Positions 5,623 to 12,357 of a stretch of 31,198 bases of DNA are shown here, piece by piece. Location: the IMG/VR virus record IMGVR_UViG_3300022200_003166, positions 1 through 31,198 of that record; one strand, given 5' to 3'. A program made the translations under genes and the position numbers. The notes below the pieces were generated by a model. That model saw only the letters and a list, made by a program, of their open reading frames with translations. It made no database searches and was not told the origin of the DNA. Source of the DNA: a virus. Numbering within the stretch: position 1 is the first letter of the stretch; each line of letters starts with the position of its first letter.

Positions 5623-6590
5623 GTCCTAAAGAGAGCAAGCCGCTGTGGATTTACTTCCTGGCTGTTGGCGATGATGTCATCAAGATTGGGAAGTCAAGGC
5701 AGTCGAGAGGGACGAGGCTAAAGCAGCACCAGGCCCCAGCATTAGACGGGCATACTCCAGACGTGCAGGAGCTTTGCGAAATCAGGGCAGATTCTGACGC
5801 AGACGAGTTGGCTATACATCGTCATTTCGATGACATCCGCATCCAAAAGGAGACGTTCCAAGCAAGCGAGGACCTGATTGGCTACATCCGTTGGCTCCGC
5901 GACCTGAGCTACGTAGTTGTCCCAGAGGATGACGACTCATTCAGAGATTCTGTACCATTGATGGACCCAGAACACTGGATGCCATCACATGAAGGAAGAA
6001 CGAAGCCAAGGGATTTGAGCGTTTTGCCGGGGTTTGCTAAGCATGACTTGCTCCCAAGGAGGATTACAATCGACGACTTCTACACAAGCGAAGTCATTAT
6101 CGAGGCAGCAAGAACTGCAATGGGGTCAATCGACACGGACCCAGCCAGCCACTTTATTGCCAATCAAGTAGTGAAGGCAGAAACCTTCTATACTTTGGCG
6201 ACAAATGGACTGACGCAGCGATGGCATGGGAATGTATGGGTAAACCCTCCATTCAGTGACTGGGCATCTTGGGCTGCCAAGATAGCACATGAGCTAGCAT
6301 CAGGAAGAGTTAGCAGCATGTGCGCCCTAGCTGCAACTAGAACCATCACTGCAAAGTACTTCACGCCACTTATGGACACGGCAAATGCCGTATGCTTCAC
6401 CAGGGGTAGGATAAAGTTCTGGGGGACACGAGCAGGCACTCCAGACGATGGCCATGCCATCCTTTACTTTGGGCCAGATAGGGAGAAGTTTTGCGATTCG
6501 TTCCGCCGTGACGTGGGGAGTGTGTTCATCGCCACCGCAGCAAAGAGTCTGCAAGACCTAGTGATCAAAAGGGAGTCGATGACGCTATGA
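5619..6590 (+). CDS. T5orf172 (GIY-YIG-like) / DNA adenine methyltransferase fusion
   Basis: 323 residues with two domains. Residues about 8-95 (IYFLAVGDDVIKIGKS ... DELAIHRHFDDIRI ... ETFQ) match the T5orf172/MUG113 branch of the GIY-YIG superfamily. Residues about 155-310 match phage DNA N-6-adenine methyltransferases (Dam, PF05869 type): DFYTSEVIIEAAR, SIDTDPAS, catalytic NPPF at 209-212, and FTRGRIKFWG. The methyltransferase would use S-adenosylmethionine to modify adenines in phage DNA. The start at 5619 gives an ATGA overlap with the upstream gene; GTG 5610 is an alternative. GC is lower than in the neighbours, suggesting separate acquisition. Confidence 0.8.
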   Translation: MSPKESKPLWIYFLAVGDDVIKIGKSRQSRGTRLKQHQAPALDGHTPDVQELCEIRADSDADELAIHRHFDDIRIQKETFQASEDLIGYIRWLRDLSYVVVPEDDDSFRDSVPLMDPEHWMPSHEGRTKPRDLSVLPGFAKHDLLPRRITIDDFYTSEVIIEAARTAMGSIDTDPASHFIANQVVKAETFYTLATNGLTQRWHGNVWVNPPFSDWASWAAKIAHELASGRVSSMCALAATRTITAKYFTPLMDTANAVCFTRGRIKFWGTRAGTPDDGHAILYFGPDREKFCDSFRRDVGSVFIATAAKSLQDLVIKRESMTL

Positions 6591-6775
6591 CCGACAAAAC
6601 ATGCGAGACGTGCGCGGCGTGGGACCGGATCGGTCGGTATGCAGAAGGTCAGTGCCGCAAGAACGCGCCAACCGCAGACGTTCCGAACGGGGGCGGCGCT
6701 GTCTGGCCGCATAGCTTTGACGACGACTGGTGCTTTGAGTGGGTGCCAAAGACGCCGGAGCCTGGCGAGTGCTAG
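6587..6775 (+). CDS. small Cys-rich protein, CxxC...C...WC type
   Basis: 62 residues. CETCAAW at 6-12, GQCRKNAPTADV in the middle, and WPHSFDDDWCFEW toward the end: four Cys in the pattern of a small zinc-binding phage family. It is related in layout to the protein at 259-441. ATGA overlap with the methyltransferase stop. Function unknown. Confidence 0.7.
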   Translation: MTDKTCETCAAWDRIGRYAEGQCRKNAPTADVPNGGGAVWPHSFDDDWCFEWVPKTPEPGEC

Positions 6776-6864
6776 CCCTTCTGCTCAGTGTGCTCGTAGG
6801 TGGACACCAAAAGGCCGCGCTTGCGGTGACTGTGCGGCCTATCTGTGCGCTGCGTTATAGCTAG
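6769..6864 (+). pseudogene. remnant of the 3' end of a RuvC-like resolvase gene
   Basis: In the frame starting GTG 6769 the translation contains SVLVGGHQKAALAVTV, matching GVLVGGHQKAALAVAV of the resolvase at 4446-4949. At DNA level 6790-6835 aligns with 4872-4917, and nearly all differences fall at third codon positions. Everything upstream of this block is absent and the frame ends at TAG 6862-6864 with an unrelated tail. It is best read as the last fragment of a second, diverged resolvase gene. It overlaps the 3' end of the minus-strand HTH gene. Confidence 0.7.
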
Positions 6865-7057
6865 CTCGGATGGCGCGTAGCACTTTCGGGCGCGAGCAGC
6901 CTAACGCCAAGGCGAGAGCGATAGCAGTCGCTCGCCTTGGCTCCGATACCCGTCCGGCGCGCAGATCCGACAGGGCGCGCAGTGACAGCCCGCATTGATC
7001 CGCAATTTCGGCATAGGTAGCAGGGCGCAGGCGTTGCAACAGATCGTCAAAGTTCAT
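6839..7057 (-). CDS. Cro/CI-like helix-turn-helix protein
   Basis: 72 residues from the ATG whose complement is 7055-7057; the first is MNFDDLLQRLRPATYAEIAD. The middle (TYAEIADQCGLSLRALSDLR) is a clear helix-turn-helix, followed by two more helices (ALALALGCSRPKVLRAI). The frame could extend to 7156, but the extra 33 residues are unlike the family and a weak SD (GATGAG) precedes 7057. It is the only minus-strand gene and diverges from the recombination operon. It is likely a repressor or Cro-like switch protein acting on the intervening promoters. Confidence 0.65.
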   Translation of the reverse strand: MNFDDLLQRLRPATYAEIADQCGLSLRALSDLRAGRVSEPRRATAIALALALGCSRPKVLRAIRASYNAAHR

Positions 7058-7184
7058 GTGCTCATCGTAGGCAGTGCTGCCGAATAAATCTAGCATTGCT
7101 GTGTTGACAACTAGCAGAACTGCCGATAGCTTCCTGGCAGACAAGAGGCGACGCACTTCGCGAAGCCGAACAGAAAGGACATAG
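7058..7184. promoter_or_regulatory. divergent promoter region
   Basis: On the + strand a perfect TTGACA lies at 7104-7109, but the -10 at 17 nt (TAGCTT, 7127-7132) is weak. On the minus strand TTGTCA (7110-7105) is followed after 16 nt by TTTATT. The two -35 boxes overlap by five bases, so only one polymerase can sit there at a time. Candidate operators for the HTH protein would lie here, but no clear dyad stands out. Confidence 0.45.
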
Positions 7185-7439
7185 ATGCAAAGCAGAGATC
7201 AGAAGGGAGCCACCGAGTTCTTCGTGTTCCATGGCGGCAGCCTCAACGGGCAGGGGAGATGGTCAGGCCCGCACGCGACTCGCAGCGAGGCCGAGCAGTC
7301 CCGCGAGGAATGCGCCCGCGTCTGCGGTGGCTCGCCAGCGGTAGTCGAGCAGTATTGCGACCCGAACCCGTATGCTGGCATGACCGGCCCGGAATCCTAC
7401 TACCACGGCCCGAACGAGCGCCGCTACCAGGGAGATTAA
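7185..7439 (+). CDS. hypothetical protein, first gene of recombination operon
   Basis: 84 residues, ATG preceded by a good SD (AAAGGA). The sequence is polar and Gly/Tyr-rich (FFVFHGGSLNGQGRW, AGMTGPESYYHGPNE) with two Cys near residues 41 and 46-58. No known family recognised. Its position directly after the divergent promoters makes it the leader gene of the exonuclease/ERF/SSB operon. Confidence 0.6.
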   Translation: MQSRDQKGATEFFVFHGGSLNGQGRWSGPHATRSEAEQSREECARVCGGSPAVVEQYCDPNPYAGMTGPESYYHGPNERRYQGD

Positions 7440-7441
7440 CG

Positions 7442-7651
7442 ATGGCTGCTTCACGCTACGCCCTGCAATCCGAAGCTATGCGACTCAAACTTGCTATCCG
7501 TGCGCTCGATGCCAAGATTCGAGCTAGCTACATGGATAGCCGACTCGGCGCTTCGGCCTACTTCGAAGCCAGAGCGCACATGTCGCACGCATCTAGCGCG
7601 CTGAACCATGTCGAGATCGCTCTCGACGAGAGCCGGGAGGGGGACGAATGA
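7442..7651 (+). CDS. small helical hypothetical protein
   Basis: 69 residues from ATG 7442 with SD AGGGAG upstream. Predominantly helical with heptad-like spacing (ALQSEAMRLKLAIRALDAKI). Its stop overlaps the next small gene by ATGA. No motif identifies a function. Confidence 0.55.
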   Translation: MAASRYALQSEAMRLKLAIRALDAKIRASYMDSRLGASAYFEARAHMSHASSALNHVEIALDESREGDE

Positions 7652-7794
7652 GCCGCCGCCGCCAACAACGCGACTACCTGGGCCGGTGGCTTCCGATGAA
7701 GCCGACGCGCACGGGTCTCGACATCATGGAAGAGATCGGCGGCTGCGTGCTGCTGGTCCTCTTCATCTACACCGCTTTCCTTTGGGGGTTCTAA
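7648..7794 (+). CDS. 48-aa single-pass membrane protein
   Basis: ATG 7648 (ATGA overlap) to TAA 7792-7794, which overlaps the ATG of the exonuclease (TAATG). The N-terminus is basic (SRRRQQRDYLGRW), and residues about 31-48 (GGCVLLVLFIYTAFLWGF) form a hydrophobic helix running to the C-terminus. Positive-inside rules place the N-terminus in the cytoplasm. The tight coupling on both sides argues that it is translated. Its role inside a recombination operon is unknown. Confidence 0.6.
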   Translation: MSRRRQQRDYLGRWLPMKPTRTGLDIMEEIGGCVLLVLFIYTAFLWGF

Positions 7795-8681
7795 TGACCA
7801 CGACCGAGATAATCACGTCCGGCATCCATTACGACATGCCGTTCGCCGACTACCTGAATCATCCAGGCTACGGCAACAGCGACCTGCGCGAGTTTCGCCA
7901 TGGGCTTCCCGCAATGATGAAGTGGAAGCGCGAGCACCGCGACGAGAACGGCGACACCGAGGCGACACGGATCGGCAAGTCAGCCCACTGCGCGATCCTC
8001 ACGCCAGAATTGTTCGAGGCTCAAGTTGCCGTCAAGCCGGAGGGTATGACCTTCCAGAGCAAGGCCAACAAAGAGATCAAGGCGCAATGGGAAGCGGAGG
8101 GCCGCACCATCATTAGCGCCGCTGAATACCAGCAGATCGAAGCCGTGCGCTCAGCGTTCTTTGCCAAGGCTGCCGCAGCCGAATCATTCGCTGCCGCAGA
8201 AGGCAAGGAGGTCACGGTGTTCTGGACGTGCCCGGTAACCGGAGTTCGGCGCAAGTGTCGACCCGACTGGTTCACCGACGAATGGACGTACGACCTCAAG
8301 GTGTCTGTCGAGGCAACCAAGGACTTGCGAACGCTGACCTATATGGCGCAGAAGAACGGATGGCTTAACCAGGGAGCTGGTTGCCGCGCGGGACTCAACG
8401 CCAACGGCTACAGCATCAAGGGTGCTCGCCTGGTCGTTATCGCGCCGAAGCCGCCACAAGGTCTTCGAGTCTGGTTGCTGCAACTGAGCACCGATGATTG
8501 CGATCATCTGGAGATGGAGAACGAGAACACGTGCGAGGGCATCGCCGTTGCTGAGCGCACAAACTTCTGGCCTAGCACGCCGGATCAGTTTGTCGAGATC
8601 GAGCTGCCAATGTCGGCAACGTGGACGGAAGAAGTCTACGAGACCGAGGACACCGACGACGCTGAGGACTTCCCGCTATGA
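7794..8681 (+). CDS. RecE/ExoVIII-like PD-(D/E)XK exonuclease
   Basis: 295 residues. YNHPGYGNSDLR-type start (LNHPGYGNSDLREFRHG), GKSAHCAIL around residue 61, then D158 (CRPDWF) and D167-L-K169 (TYDLKV), the metal-binding D and D-x-K of the PD-(D/E)XK fold. This layout matches the DUF3799/RecE-type exonuclease used for double-strand resection. It is immediately followed by an ERF annealing protein and SSB, the standard phage recombination set. Start chosen at ATG 7794 with GGGGG SD; longer readings run into unrelated sequence. Confidence 0.85.
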   Translation: MTTTEIITSGIHYDMPFADYLNHPGYGNSDLREFRHGLPAMMKWKREHRDENGDTEATRIGKSAHCAILTPELFEAQVAVKPEGMTFQSKANKEIKAQWEAEGRTIISAAEYQQIEAVRSAFFAKAAAAESFAAAEGKEVTVFWTCPVTGVRRKCRPDWFTDEWTYDLKVSVEATKDLRTLTYMAQKNGWLNQGAGCRAGLNANGYSIKGARLVVIAPKPPQGLRVWLLQLSTDDCDHLEMENENTCEGIAVAERTNFWPSTPDQFVEIELPMSATWTEEVYETEDTDDAEDFPL

Positions 8682-9286
8682 GCACCGCAGAGTTCCACAA
8701 GGCCCTGCTGCAAGCGCAGAGGCAGATGGTTGACCCGATGAAGGATGCGAGCAACCCGCACTTCAATAGCAAGTTTGTATCGCTGCGCGGCATATGCGAG
8801 GCGGTTCGGCCAGCTCTTCAGGATGCGGAGATAACCATGACTCAGGCCATCGACTTTGATGGCGACCGGATGTTTGTGCGCACCGTGCTCACGCATGTCG
8901 CAGGCGGAAGCGTGGAGAGTCGATGCCCCGTGTTGACCGTGAAAGCCAACGACCCGCAGGCGATGGGTTCTGCGATCACCTATGCCAGACGATATGCGCT
9001 CGCTGCGATATGCGGCGTCGCGCCTTCTGACGATGACGATGACGGGGCGAGGGCAACGCGAGGAGCAGAGGGGCGCAAGCCAGCGAAGAAGCTGGAGCCA
9101 TTCGACTCAGTCGAGTTCGCAGTTGCTGCGATCCGGCAGACGAAGACGCCGGCCAGCCTGCAAGCTGTCGCCGAACGCATCAAGGCAACCCGATTCCAGG
9201 GTGTCGACAAGGAAACCGCCGTGGCTTGCTATCGCGAAAGGCAGCAGGAGCTAGGCATCACACCGAAGGCCAGGGAGGCCAGCTAG
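8678..9286 (+). CDS. ERF-family single-strand annealing protein
   Basis: 202 residues. NPHFNSKFVSL at about 27-37, ITMTQAIDFDG, and QAMGSAITYARRYALAAICG at about 88-107 are the core signatures of the ERF superfamily (P22 Erf type). DDDDD follows in a linker, then a helical C-terminal domain. It anneals complementary single strands generated by the upstream exonuclease. ATGA overlap with the exonuclease gene. Confidence 0.9.
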   Translation: MSTAEFHKALLQAQRQMVDPMKDASNPHFNSKFVSLRGICEAVRPALQDAEITMTQAIDFDGDRMFVRTVLTHVAGGSVESRCPVLTVKANDPQAMGSAITYARRYALAAICGVAPSDDDDDGARATRGAEGRKPAKKLEPFDSVEFAVAAIRQTKTPASLQAVAERIKATRFQGVDKETAVACYRERQQELGITPKAREAS

Positions 9287-9288
9287 AT

Positions 9289-9723
9289 ATGAGCAACTTC
9301 AACAAAGTCATCTTGATGGGCAACCTGACCCGAGACATCGAACTGAAATACACCCAGGGAGGTATGGCCATCGCCAAGATGGGCATGGCTATCAACCGCA
9401 AGCAGACCAACAAGAGCACTGGCGAGGTCAAGGAGGAGACATGCTTCGTCGACCTGGCCGCATTCGGTCGCACGGCTGAGGTGCTCAACGAATACTGTAA
9501 GCGCGGCAGCGGCCTGTTGGTCGAGGGTAGGCTTGAGTATTCGAGTTGGGAGGACAAGCAGAGCGGCGCCAAGCGCAACAAGCTTGAGGTGGTCGTCGAC
9601 AGGTTCGAGTTTGTCGGTGGGCGCGACGGATCGCCGGAGAGCACCGGGGATCGACGTGGCGGAGGAAGGCCGGCGCAGGTCAGCCAGGAGGCGGAGCCGG
9701 ATTACGGGGACGTGCCGTTTTGA
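9289..9723 (+). CDS. ssb: single-stranded DNA-binding protein (SSB)
   Basis: 144 residues. The N-terminal OB fold begins NFNKVILMGNLTRDIELKY and includes VDLAAFGRTAEV and GLLVEGRLEYSSWED, all standard SSB signatures. A Gly/Arg/Gln-rich linker leads to the acidic tip DYGDVPF, the partner-binding tail that recruits repair and replication proteins. Slightly shorter than E. coli SSB. Start at ATG 9289, just after the ERF stop. Confidence 0.92.
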   Translation: MSNFNKVILMGNLTRDIELKYTQGGMAIAKMGMAINRKQTNKSTGEVKEETCFVDLAAFGRTAEVLNEYCKRGSGLLVEGRLEYSSWEDKQSGAKRNKLEVVVDRFEFVGGRDGSPESTGDRRGGGRPAQVSQEAEPDYGDVPF

Positions 9724-10085
9724 GCGGCAACACACATTGCAGGAATGGTCACAGCTATGAAGTCTACGGACGCTACGGGAATGGCCAGTGCCGCCAATGC
9801 AAGCGCGAAGCGAACAAGCGTCGCGCCGAGTTGGCTGGCAGCTGGCACCCGAAGCGCAGAGACAAGTCGTGGTCTGTTCCTGGCCGCAAGTCAACCACAG
9901 ACCTAGCCGACGAACAGGCCAGGACTCTGATCATCGCTCGGCTCATTGATGCCAAGTGGAGGGCCGCAACCGTGTGGGAGCGGCAGGAGATTCAGAACCG
10001 CATAGACGCATGGACCAACGGGAAACCAGACGATGAAACTAGCCGCGAAATTGCCCAACAGGCCAGAGAGAGCCGTCAGGCTTAG
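9720..10085 (+). CDS. small zinc-finger-like protein
   Basis: 121 residues from TTG 9720, which overlaps the SSB stop (TTGA). The N-terminus THCRNGHSYEVYG ... GQCRQCKREANKRR has C-x3-H and CxxC spaced as in HNH-associated or recombination-associated phage zinc fingers. No HNH catalytic histidines follow, so nuclease activity is not supported. The C-terminal half is helical and charged. Confidence 0.65.
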   Translation: MSGNTHCRNGHSYEVYGRYGNGQCRQCKREANKRRAELAGSWHPKRRDKSWSVPGRKSTTDLADEQARTLIIARLIDAKWRAATVWERQEIQNRIDAWTNGKPDDETSREIAQQARESRQA

Positions 10086-10440
10086 GAAGATGGCGCGAAA
10101 CGGGTGCTTCAAACCACTGTCGCTGAATGCGCGACCCGAGCCGATACTGGCTAACCCTGCCAGAGTGTGGGGCATCATTGATCGCCACTGCGGCGTCGAG
10201 ATGTGGGAGCTGATTGGCAAGGGGCGCACTGCACGAGTGTCGGATGCCCGCTGCATTGCTGTGCATCTGCTGCTCGCGTGCGGGTTGAGCCTTGAGAAGA
10301 TCGGACTCATGCTCGGTGGGCGAGACCATTCGACCATCATCTACCTGCGCCGAAAGGCAGAAGCGAGGATGGGGCGCAGTGGGCAATACTTGCTGACGCT
10401 GGCTCGGATGCGGATGGAATTGCAGGAGGGTGGAAAGTGA
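10033..10440 (+). CDS. stand-alone DnaA domain IV-like DNA-binding protein
   Basis: 135 residues. From about residue 44 to 110 it follows the DnaA C-terminal DNA-binding domain: VWGIIDRHCGVEMWELIGKG, RVSDARCIAVHLLL, LSLEKIGLMLGGRDHSTIIY, with the signature GGRDHST at 95-101. The AAA+ domain of DnaA is absent. Host DnaA uses this domain to bind DnaA boxes, so the protein could compete for or redirect host origin sites, or regulate phage promoters. The start at 10033 overlaps the upstream gene by 53 nt; ATG 10090 removes the overlap but has no usable SD spacing. Confidence 0.75.
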   Translation: MKLAAKLPNRPERAVRLRKMARNGCFKPLSLNARPEPILANPARVWGIIDRHCGVEMWELIGKGRTARVSDARCIAVHLLLACGLSLEKIGLMLGGRDHSTIIYLRRKAEARMGRSGQYLLTLARMRMELQEGGK

Positions 10441-11813
10441 CCAACTACGCAAGCAAAGACCTGATTGACCGGTCTGTGGCCTACATGGAGTGGATTCTCA
10501 AGAACGACAGGAACCCTACCGAGTCGGGTTTTGAGATTATCCGCTCCCTAACCAAAGCCACACCGCTGCCAGCTTCCTACATGCACGGCTGCGTGTTGGA
10601 CGGCGTGCAGGCGACTCAGGTCGATGACGTCATTCACCTGAAGCCGAACAAGGAGCCGCGTGCGTCGATCCCCTACACGCCATGCCCATACACAGCGGTG
10701 ATACCGACAGAGACCCAGGAGCACCCGATGTTCCGGGCCATCATGAACGCGATCGGCGGGTGGGACATTAGGCGTCTACCTGGCGATGGGTTGGCGGGCG
10801 CGACAGGCACTGACGTTGCGTTGATTCTGAACGCGCTAGCAGAGGTAAGCGAGCTAGAGCCCGAGCCGCGTGCGTCGAGCGCGTTGCTGGAGGCGGCAAG
10901 AACGGTTTGGATGACCAGCCCCGCATTCGCAAAGACGGGGCCGGAATGCGATCACTTGTCTGCCGTGAACGATCTATATGTAGCCGTTAAGGCCGAGGAA
11001 GCGCGGGGGCCGAGCGAGGTCGAGGAGATGCGCGAGGAGATCGAAGAAGCCATACAGCACCTCAACCGATGGAAGCCAACATGCGACTTGGTGGATGGCG
11101 TTACGGAGTTGGTCGGCGAATACAAGGATGCTGTCGCCAGAGCCGATTTGGCCGAGGCTGAGATCAGGGAGCTCCGCAAGGAGCTTGCCTTAGTGACTGC
11201 CGAGCGCGATGAGGCTGACCACGGCCTGCTAGTCTTGCGGCCCGAGCGCAACGAAGCCGTAGCCCGCGCCGAGAAGGCTGAGGCCGATGTTAATACGATT
11301 CAGGAGACCTTGGATATGCGCTCCGACCGAGCCGATGAGGTTGAGGCGGATCTGCGCTCTCTACGCACGCTGCAAGACGAAGCCAAGCGCACGCTACGGC
11401 TGGAGGCGCCTGTTAGCGAATGGGTCGGCATCGTCGAGGCTTGTTCCGTCGCGGTCGACGTTATCCGCGAACTACGCAAGGACGTAGCCGCCACCGAAGA
11501 ACGCGCCGAGATTGCCGAGGAGGCTGTGGCCGAGATGCAGAGCAACGGCGCCGAGCGGTGGGATGAGAAGCTGCGGGCGTTCGCCGACTGGATTCGCGAG
11601 ACAGGAGACTGCACCGAAGAGCAAGCACTTGCCAAAATCGACGCCCTGCTCGCCAACCCTCCTGGCAAGGGAGCTGGCGTGCATAAGGACACAGATTCGC
11701 TCGCAGCTGTCCTGTGTCTGGCCAGTGGGGACTTCCAGTATACGGATGTCGACCACGAGGTGATCGTTGACGCTCTCGCCGAACTGTGCCGCCGCGCACT
11801 GGGTGGAAAGTAA
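10437..11813 (+). CDS. long coiled-coil hypothetical protein
   Basis: 458 residues, GTG start (GTGA overlap) with SD GGTGGA. Residues about 190-390 are strongly heptad-patterned and acidic (VEEMREEIEEAI, EAEIREL, AEKAEADV), predicting long coiled coils. The flanks are globular. A 16-nt direct repeat encoding EPRAS occurs at 10653 and 10863. Possibly a composite of several small-gene modules: segments such as SALLEAARTVW resemble standard accessory proteins of this phage group. No enzymatic motif. Confidence 0.6.
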   Translation: MTNYASKDLIDRSVAYMEWILKNDRNPTESGFEIIRSLTKATPLPASYMHGCVLDGVQATQVDDVIHLKPNKEPRASIPYTPCPYTAVIPTETQEHPMFRAIMNAIGGWDIRRLPGDGLAGATGTDVALILNALAEVSELEPEPRASSALLEAARTVWMTSPAFAKTGPECDHLSAVNDLYVAVKAEEARGPSEVEEMREEIEEAIQHLNRWKPTCDLVDGVTELVGEYKDAVARADLAEAEIRELRKELALVTAERDEADHGLLVLRPERNEAVARAEKAEADVNTIQETLDMRSDRADEVEADLRSLRTLQDEAKRTLRLEAPVSEWVGIVEACSVAVDVIRELRKDVAATEERAEIAEEAVAEMQSNGAERWDEKLRAFADWIRETGDCTEEQALAKIDALLANPPGKGAGVHKDTDSLAAVLCLASGDFQYTDVDHEVIVDALAELCRRALGGK

Positions 11814-12001
11814 TGGCGAGGATTAAGCAATCATTCGCATACAGTTGGGCAATTCTGGATCATCGAGGGGATTGGGTGCTTTGCAGGTTTGCGGAGCCTG
11901 ATAGATCATGCCTACCATCGAAGCCGTCGCCAGAGGCTCGCATCGTGCGCGTCTACATATCAACCAAGCCTGAAAGCAAGCGTGAACTGGGGGGAAAGTA
12001 A
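11813..12001 (+). CDS. 62-aa hypothetical protein
   Basis: ATG at 11813 overlaps the upstream TAA (TAATG) and the frame ends at TAA 11999-12001, which overlaps the next ATG. The product begins with a likely beta-rich segment (FAYSWAILDHRGDWVLCRF) and ends ELGGK. No family recognised. Both boundaries are family-C boxes, supporting translation. Confidence 0.55.
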   Translation: MARIKQSFAYSWAILDHRGDWVLCRFAEPDRSCLPSKPSPEARIVRVYISTKPESKRELGGK

Positions 12002-12357
12002 TGGATAACCTGAAGAAGCTGCACGACGCCACGACGCCGGGGCCGTGGGTTCATCAAGACGACCCGTATGCGTTCGATGTTGGTTATTCGTGGTGCGCGA
12101 ACGGTCACGAGATCACAACGCTAGATGCGGGAAAGTACGGAGCTTCAGTGGCCGGAAACTACGACCATGAGGCTGGCGGCATCATCCACCAGAAGGATCG
12201 CGACTTCATAATTGCCATGCGCAACGCGACGCCCGCCATTCTCGCGCTGGTGGAGGCGGCGCGTGATTACGAACGCTGCCCCATCGAGCGGGAGAAGTCT
12301 ATCTCGTCAGCGATCACCGCCTACGACGCCGCTGTTGGCAACGATGAGGGCAAGTGA
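12001..12357 (+). CDS. Ead/Ea22-like phage protein (paralogue)
   Basis: 118 residues, MDNLKKLHDATTPGPW at the N-terminus and MRNATPAILALVEAARDYE in the C-terminal half. It is the paralogue of 3938-4291: 12217-12257 matches 4139-4179 at 40 of 41 bases, and the first 48 bases match at 43, while the middle parts do not align. TAATG start overlap; ends DEGK. Same unknown early function as its paralogue is expected. Confidence 0.75.
   Translation: MDNLKKLHDATTPGPWVHQDDPYAFDVGYSWCANGHEITTLDAGKYGASVAGNYDHEAGGIIHQKDRDFIIAMRNATPAILALVEAARDYERCPIEREKSISSAITAYDAAVGNDEGK

Larger units (their letters stand above)
10429..12003 (+). repeat. junction box family C (3 copies plus 1 weak)
   Basis: GGTGGAAAGT at 10429-10438 and 11802-11811, GGGGGAAAGT at 11990-11999, and a weaker GAGGGCAAGT at 12346-12355. 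Each encodes a C-terminal G-G-K (or E-G-K) and provides the SD for the next start (GTG 10437, ATG 11813, ATG 12001, ATG 12357). Confidence 0.7.

Noticed and set aside
9283-9894. 203-codon minus-strand frame opposite SSB
   Set aside because: Shadow of a certain gene; Cys/His-rich composition is an artefact of the opposite-strand codons.
9720-10085. HNH endonuclease
   Set aside because: It has the zinc-finger Cys/His but none of the H-N-H catalytic motif.
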